Source: Chungangia koreensis
GTDB taxonomy: Bacteria > Bacillota > Bacilli > Bacillales_A > Planococcaceae
Assembly (NCBI RefSeq): GCF_042651785.1
Contig: NZ_JBHSEC010000003.1
Coordinates: 115,574-179,573, forward strand
Length of the DNA: 64,000 nt
Direction: 5' to 3'
The position numbers and the translations under genes were made by a program. The notes under the pieces were generated by a model. It saw only the letters and a program-made list of their open reading frames with translations. It had not been told where the DNA came from and searched no databases. How positions within the stretch are numbered: position 1 is the stretch's first letter; every line of letters starts with the position of its first letter. Positions 59,873 through 64,000 of this stretch are shown piece after piece.

Positions 59873-61399
59873 TCAATCGCGATAACCTGTGTTCGCACGG
59901 ACAGACACTTCCGCAAAGCGCTTTGCATCCACTTCCTTCGATAATAGCGTACCGATAAATCCGCCTAAGAAACCAAGCGGAACCGAAATAATAGCCGGAT
60001 TTGCATACGGGAAGAGAGGCTCTCCAACAAAGATTGCGGTCCCTTCAGGCGAGATCACACTTGGACTCACTGCAACTAAAATCAGCGCAGAAAGCAGCCC
60101 TGTAATCATAGCCGTCATGGCTCCAGCCGTATTGAATCGTTTCCAGAAAACCGTATACAGGATCACTGGCAAGTTTGCACTTGCCGCTACACAGAACGCA
60201 AGGGAAACTAAGAACGCAACATTCAGTGACTGTGCGAATAAAGCAAGCAAGATGGATAACACGGATACACCAAGAGAGGCATAGCGTGCGGCTTTCATCT
60301 GCTGGGTATCTGACACTTGTCCTTTTTTAATGATTTGCCCGTAAATGTCATGGGCGAACGCCGATGCACCAGATAAAACAAGACCCGCTACAACAGCCAA
60401 AATGGTCGCGAAGGCTACTGCAGAAACGAAGGACATCAGCAAATCTCCACCAAGAGCCTGAGCCAGCAACGGAGCCGCCATGTTCCCGGCAGCATTGGCT
60501 TCACGGATAGCAGTCGAACCGACGAAAGCCGCAGCACCGAATCCTAAGAATACTGTAAGTACGTAGAAAATCCCGACGATCCAAGTTGCATAGACGACAG
60601 AACTTCTGGCAGTCTTCGCATCTTTAACTGTGAAGAAACGCATCAGGATATGAGGCAGTCCTGCCGTACCTAAAACGAGTGCCAACATGAGGGAAATCGT
60701 TCCAATCGGATCTTTATACCGAAGACCCGGCTGTAAATAAGCTTCCCCATGCTCTGTTACAGTTTTCACTTCAGAGAACATTTGGAGAATGTTGAAATCG
60801 AAGCGCTGTAACACTAAAAATGAAATGATCACAGTACCGATCATCAGAAGAACAGCTTTGATAATTTGCACCCAACTTGTTGCTGTCATCCCACCGAATA
60901 ATACATAGATAGTCATCATCACTCCGACGATCAGAACGGCAACCCAATAAGGAATTCCGAATAAAAGCTGAATAAGTGCACCTGCACCAACTAACTGTGC
61001 AATCATATAGAAAATAACAATCGTAATCGTGCTTAACGCTGCAACCGCACGCACTTTCTTCGCATCAAAACGCGCATTGATCATATCTGCAAGCGTGTAC
61101 TTCCCTAAATTCCGCAATGGCTCCGCCACAAGGAATAGTACAACCAAGTAAGCAATTAAGAAACCAATACTATAGAAGAATCCATCGTATCCGAATAGCG
61201 CGATAGAACCCGCAATACCGAGGAAAGAAGCAGCCGACAAATAGTCACCGGCAATCGCAAGCCCATTCTGCCAGCCAGTCAAACCCCCACCAGCAGTGTA
61301 GAAATGCGAAGTCGATTTCGTCCGTTTCGCAGCGTAATATGTAACAACAAGCGTCAAAATAACAATAGCCAAAAACAACGTAACGACCGTACCATTCAT
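59873..61399 (-). CDS. Cation/acetate-type symporter (SSS family, ActP-like)
   Basis: A 508-residue sodium:solute symporter with about thirteen membrane segments. Features are HFYTAGGGLTGWQNGLAIAGDYLSAASFLGIAGSIALFGYDG, RFDAKKVRAVAALSTITIVIFYMIAQLVGAGALI, GGMTATSWVQIIKAVLL, GLPHILMRFFTVKDAKTARSS and AFVGSTAIREANAAGNMAAPLLA. This matches acetate/propionate permeases (ActP). It overlaps the upstream DUF485 gene by four bases, the usual partner of actP. Substrate is likely a short-chain monocarboxylate. Confidence 0.92.
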   Translation of the reverse strand: MNGTVVTLFLAIVILTLVVTYYAAKRTKSTSHFYTAGGGLTGWQNGLAIAGDYLSAASFLGIAGSIALFGYDGFFYSIGFLIAYLVVLFLVAEPLRNLGKYTLADMINARFDAKKVRAVAALSTITIVIFYMIAQLVGAGALIQLLFGIPYWVAVLIVGVMMTIYVLFGGMTATSWVQIIKAVLLMIGTVIISFLVLQRFDFNILQMFSEVKTVTEHGEAYLQPGLRYKDPIGTISLMLALVLGTAGLPHILMRFFTVKDAKTARSSVVYATWIVGIFYVLTVFLGFGAAAFVGSTAIREANAAGNMAAPLLAQALGGDLLMSFVSAVAFATILAVVAGLVLSGASAFAHDIYGQIIKKGQVSDTQQMKAARYASLGVSVLSILLALFAQSLNVAFLVSLAFCVAASANLPVILYTVFWKRFNTAGAMTAMITGLLSALILVAVSPSVISPEGTAIFVGEPLFPYANPAIISVPLGFLGGFIGTLLSKEVDAKRFAEVSVRANTGYRD

Positions 61400-61785
61400 C
61401 GCTTACCGCCTCCTTTCACAATTTCCTCCTCAATGATCACATCTGCGTCATCATCAAAGGAAGCAGACTTCTTCGCATACATCGTACAAAGCACCCACGT
61501 CATGATGAACTGAGCAAGCGCAAACAACCATGCCCAGGAAATATCACCGATCACAGGCGTATTCAGAAAGTCCGAATAAGACGTCATCACAGGCAAAGTA
61601 AAATAGAAAATGAGGAAAAACACAGTTAAAGGAACAATGAATTTCTTCTTCTTTGCCATGAACTCACGGAATCGGCTGCTCTCCGCAATCCGCTCAAAAT
61701 CCACCCCTGATTTGTGAACAGAGTGACTCTTCGGAGGACCTTCCTCATTCGGGTCCATAGCATCTTCTGCGTAAACACCTTTCAT
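61396..61785 (-). CDS. DUF485 inner-membrane protein
   Basis: A 129-residue protein with two membrane helices (FIVPLTVFFLIFYFTLPVMT and WAWLFALAQFIMTWVLCTMYA) after a cytoplasmic N-terminus and before a charged tail. DUF485 proteins are encoded next to ActP-type symporters (yjcH-actP in Escherichia coli). The stop overlaps the actP start (ATGA). AAAGGGGTT precedes the ATG. Confidence 0.92.
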   Translation of the reverse strand: MKGVYAEDAMDPNEEGPPKSHSVHKSGVDFERIAESSRFREFMAKKKKFIVPLTVFFLIFYFTLPVMTSYSDFLNTPVIGDISWAWLFALAQFIMTWVLCTMYAKKSASFDDDADVIIEEEIVKGGGKR

Positions 61786-61985
61786 TCTATCAACCCCTTT
61801 GGAAAAATAGTGTAATACACTATAATCTTATAGTTTTAATACGAAACATTCAAACTATTTCAAGTAGTATGATTTTACTATTTTTCTAAAAGACTCTATG
61901 ACAATTGACGTGTACATTGACAGAATGGGAATGAAAGGCGAATAGTATTTGTTTATGGCGAGCAGTCGATTGCCTTATTTTGCTC

Positions 61986-62012
61986 ATAAAAAAACTCCCG
62001 GCGAACCGGGAG
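61986..62012 (-). terminator. SDR gene terminator
   Basis: A 7-bp GC stem (61995-62001 with 62006-62012) followed on the minus strand by TTTTTTT. Confidence 0.85.
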
Positions 62013-62029
62013 CTTTCATTCAATAGGCA

Positions 62030-62812
62030 TTACAATACTGCTGAAGATCCACCGTCGATGTTGACGGAAGTTCCTGTTAAATAAGAGGCTGCGTCAGAAA
62101 CTAAGAATGTAATGACGTTAGCTGCTTCCACTGTGTCACCGATGCGTCCAAGAGGAATGCCGTGTTCCGGTTTACGGGAGAACTCGTCCCATGACATTTC
62201 CGGGTTCACATTCTTCCACTTCTTCTCGATCTGATCGCTGCGAATCAACCCGATACATACTGTGTTCACACGAATATTATCAGCACCGAGATCCTTGCTC
62301 ATCGCTTTTGTGAGCGCCATACCAGCTGCTCGGCTCACCGATGTCGGCAACGAAGAAGCTGTCGGTGTTTTCCCTTTTACCGCTGTTAAATTAACGATTG
62401 CACCGCCGCCAGCTTTTCTCATATGCGGAATGGCCGCCTTCGAGCAATTGATCGCTCCAAACAACTTCAAATCCAAATCGTCGCGCCACAAATCAGTATC
62501 GACGCTATCGAATGGCTTTGCCTGTGATGTCCCTGCATTGTTGACTAATATATCAAACTGTCCGTATTTCTCTGCTGCTTCATTGACAGCTTTTTGACAA
62601 TCAGCTTCATTTCGGACATCCGCTACAATTGTAAGAACTTCTTCACCTGTCTCGGCTTTGATCCGTTCAGCGGCCGCGTTCAAATTCTCTTCATTGCGAG
62701 CACAAATGGCGACCTTTACGCCTTCCTTAGCCAGATTGATGGCCGTCTGAAGTCCAATCCCTTTACTGCCGCCTGTAATCAGCGCCACTTTTCCTGTTAA
62801 CCCTAAATCCAT
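62030..62812 (-). CDS. Short-chain dehydrogenase/reductase
   Basis: A 260-residue classical SDR. The NAD(P)-binding motif is ALITGGSKGIGLQTAINL (residues 10-27), with CARNEENL and VADVRNEADCQ, NNAGTSQAKPFD and the C-terminal YLTGTSVNIDGGSSAV. In place of the catalytic YxxxK the sequence around residues 158-165 reads SVSRAAGMALTKAMSKDLG, so the active-site tyrosine is replaced by serine (a serine precedes RAAGMAL where Y is expected). This would weaken or change the activity. TTGAGGGGGAA precedes the ATG. Confidence 0.88.
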   Translation of the reverse strand: MDLGLTGKVALITGGSKGIGLQTAINLAKEGVKVAICARNEENLNAAAERIKAETGEEVLTIVADVRNEADCQKAVNEAAEKYGQFDILVNNAGTSQAKPFDSVDTDLWRDDLDLKLFGAINCSKAAIPHMRKAGGGAIVNLTAVKGKTPTASSLPTSVSRAAGMALTKAMSKDLGADNIRVNTVCIGLIRSDQIEKKWKNVNPEMSWDEFSRKPEHGIPLGRIGDTVEAANVITFLVSDAASYLTGTSVNIDGGSSAVL

Positions 62813-62831
62813 CTTTCATTCCCCCTCAATT

Positions 62832-62865
62832 TAAAAAGTCAACCTACTCTCATTGTAGGCTGACT
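62832..62865 (-). terminator. Terminator of the Yip1 gene
   Basis: An 11-bp stem with one mismatch (62837-62847 with 62855-62865) followed on the minus strand by TTTTTAAA. Confidence 0.75.
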
Positions 62866-62889
62866 TCTCTTTTCGAATCAATCATTCTA

Positions 62890-63504
62890 TTATTTGAAGA
62901 TGAAGATTGAAATGATGGCAAACGAAATAATCAACGTGATCACAATCAGGAACCCCGTAACAATTGCGACGGCTCCAAAACCTCGAAGTGAAGAAAAACC
63001 GTGCGCCAACCCAAGTCCCATGCTTTGAATCACAATCGCGTAAACCCCAATTCCAAGCGTAATGAGGTTATAGATCAAGTAAACGGCAATGGGAAGAACC
63101 GTAAATTCGTAAATTTGAGGCGCTTCATATAAATCCTTTCCGTAAATGAGCAGGATCAACACATTGATCGGTGCCATCCAAATTCCCGGAAGTGCGGATG
63201 ATGCAACAATTTTACTCACCTGAGGCATCGTTCCACTGCCGCCCAACATCTTCCCGACCAATGTATATAAGAGCGTCATAAACCCCCAGCCCATTAAACC
63301 CAATACGATAGCTGCTCCAAACGAAATCGCCAATATCGCAACTAACGGGAAATCACCAAAAAATCCTGTATCTGAAAAAGCCATAATACTGCTCACCAAC
63401 GAACCAAGCAAAGTAAGCATAACCGCATATCCGACCGTCTTCTCATCTAATATGTACTGAAGTGTCTCTTTCGGTCGGCTCCATATCGTTATGAATGGAT
63501 TCAT
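62890..63504 (-). CDS. Yip1 family membrane protein
   Basis: A 204-residue membrane protein with five hydrophobic segments. Family features are NPFITIWSRPKETLQYILDE at the N-terminus, GLMGWGFMTLLYTLVGKMLGGSGTMPQVSKIVASSALPGIWMAPIN and an isoleucine-rich C-terminal helix (VTGFLIVITLIISFAIISIFIF). Function in bacteria is unknown. GAAGGGGGAGA precedes the start. Array F lies upstream (63610-63890), at the same kind of position as other arrays. Confidence 0.88.
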   Translation of the reverse strand: MNPFITIWSRPKETLQYILDEKTVGYAVMLTLLGSLVSSIMAFSDTGFFGDFPLVAILAISFGAAIVLGLMGWGFMTLLYTLVGKMLGGSGTMPQVSKIVASSALPGIWMAPINVLILLIYGKDLYEAPQIYEFTVLPIAVYLIYNLITLGIGVYAIVIQSMGLGLAHGFSSLRGFGAVAIVTGFLIVITLIISFAIISIFIFK

Positions 63505-63609
63505 CCCGCATCTCCCCCTTCTCTTCTTACTACGGATAGTACGCAGAAAAGTTACAGAAAAGAATATTAAGGAAGGAATTTGTTTGAAGTGCTTGGCATT
63601 GGAAGAATG

Positions 63610-63890
63610 GTTGTAGACTTTGGTGATTTGGTTGTAGATTTATCCTGCTTAGTTGTAAACTTCACTAAAATGGTTGTAGACTTTCACCGTTTAGTTGTAA
63701 ACCTTGGACAAATTGTTGTAAACCAGCATTTTCATCATTCATTAAATCAGTAGATCGTACTGGATTGATTTGGTTGTAAACTTCCCTTGCATAGTTGTAG
63801 ACTTCCCCCGCTTTGTTGTAAACTTCACCAAAATGGTTGTAGACTTTCACCGTTTAGTTGTAAACCTTGGACAAATAGTTGTAAACCAGC
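63610..63890. repeat. Phased array F: 12 copies of GTTGTARAC, 21-bp period, as a 163-bp tandem duplication
   Basis: Cores begin at 63610, 63631, 63652, 63673, 63694, 63715 and again at 63773, 63794, 63815, 63836, 63857, 63878. Each set is 21 bp apart, and each copy of the second set lies exactly 163 bp after its counterpart. Copies 3-6 and 9-12 are nearly identical over some 80 bp. The rest of 63891-64000 shows nothing recognisable. Confidence 0.92.
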
Positions 63891-64000
63891 ATTTCCCCCC
63901 AGTCAAGTCCATAATCTTGTGTAAAATTACTGGGCAATCATTAGTTGCTGAAATTCATTATTTATAGTTTTCTATTCAGTGGATTTTTCCACTTATATTG

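Noticed and set aside
8288..63890. Phased arrays as CRISPR arrays
   Set aside because: The conserved core is only about 11 bp with 9-11 bp between; CRISPR repeats are 24 bp or longer with 30-bp spacers, and no cas genes are present.

Overview
This window comes from a motile, S-layer-bearing Gram-positive bacterium of the order Bacillales, most likely a Planococcaceae member (Sporosarcina or Lysinibacillus type). That call is inferred from gene content and order; no database was searched. The evidence is the Bacillus-like order hag-csrA-fliW-yviE-flgL-flgK-flgN-flgM-yvyF-comFC-comFA-degV-degU-degS-yvyE-LCP-tagO, strong GGAGG ribosome binding sites, SigD- and SigB-type promoters, an accessory SecA2/SlaP pair and several SLH-domain proteins.

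Layout. 1-0.2 kb: end of an IS3-like insertion sequence just downstream of flagellin. 0.25-15.5 kb: late flagellar genes, competence comF genes, degV, the DegS-DegU two-component system, yvyE, an LCP protein and tagO. 15.8-26 kb: cell-surface block with secA2-slaP, a three-module lipoprotein, a phosphodiester glycosidase-like exoprotein, a small SLH protein, an acyltransferase and an NlpC/P60 hydrolase. 26-30 kb: nagB, malic enzyme, and an alanine/glycine symporter. 30-37 kb: general-stress block in which four transcription units (GSP17M-like protein, YsnF-like protein, the opuC osmoprotectant transporter, and a CsbD protein) each have a recognisable SigB promoter. 37.3-39.4 kb: a Rap-like TPR receptor and, 13 bp downstream, a secreted precursor made of 13 tandem copies of a 14-residue unit. 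39.4-49 kb: pgi, sodC, a HAD phosphatase, an SLH-lytic transglycosylase, a lipoprotein, an acyl-CoA synthetase and the probable S-layer protein. 49-53 kb: M19 dipeptidase, class I glutamine amidotransferase-like hydrolase, a racemase-family protein and a DASS transporter. 53-64 kb: a catabolic block with a TAXI-type TRAP transporter, acyl-CoA dehydrogenase, CaiB-type CoA-transferase behind a possible attenuator leader, DUF3870, an acetate-type symporter with DUF485, an SDR and a Yip1 protein.

Two things stand out. First, the Rap-like receptor next to a 13-copy repeat precursor looks like a multi-copy pheromone cassette, with a perfect palindrome over its probable promoter. Second, at least six intergenic loci carry arrays of a short conserved core (about 11-12 bp) repeated at exactly 21 or 22 bp. 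Core sequences differ between loci, but two cores recur at loci 20-30 kb apart in the same orientation relative to a neighbouring minus-strand gene. These arrays sit upstream of gene starts and in none of the convergent intervals I checked. I know of no described function for them.

SecA2-SlaP probably exports the SLH/S-layer proteins encoded nearby. DegS-DegU, ComF and CsrA-FliW connect motility, competence and exoprotein control. All coordinates were read by eye from the sequence; homology calls rest on recognised motifs, and RNA folds were paired by hand.
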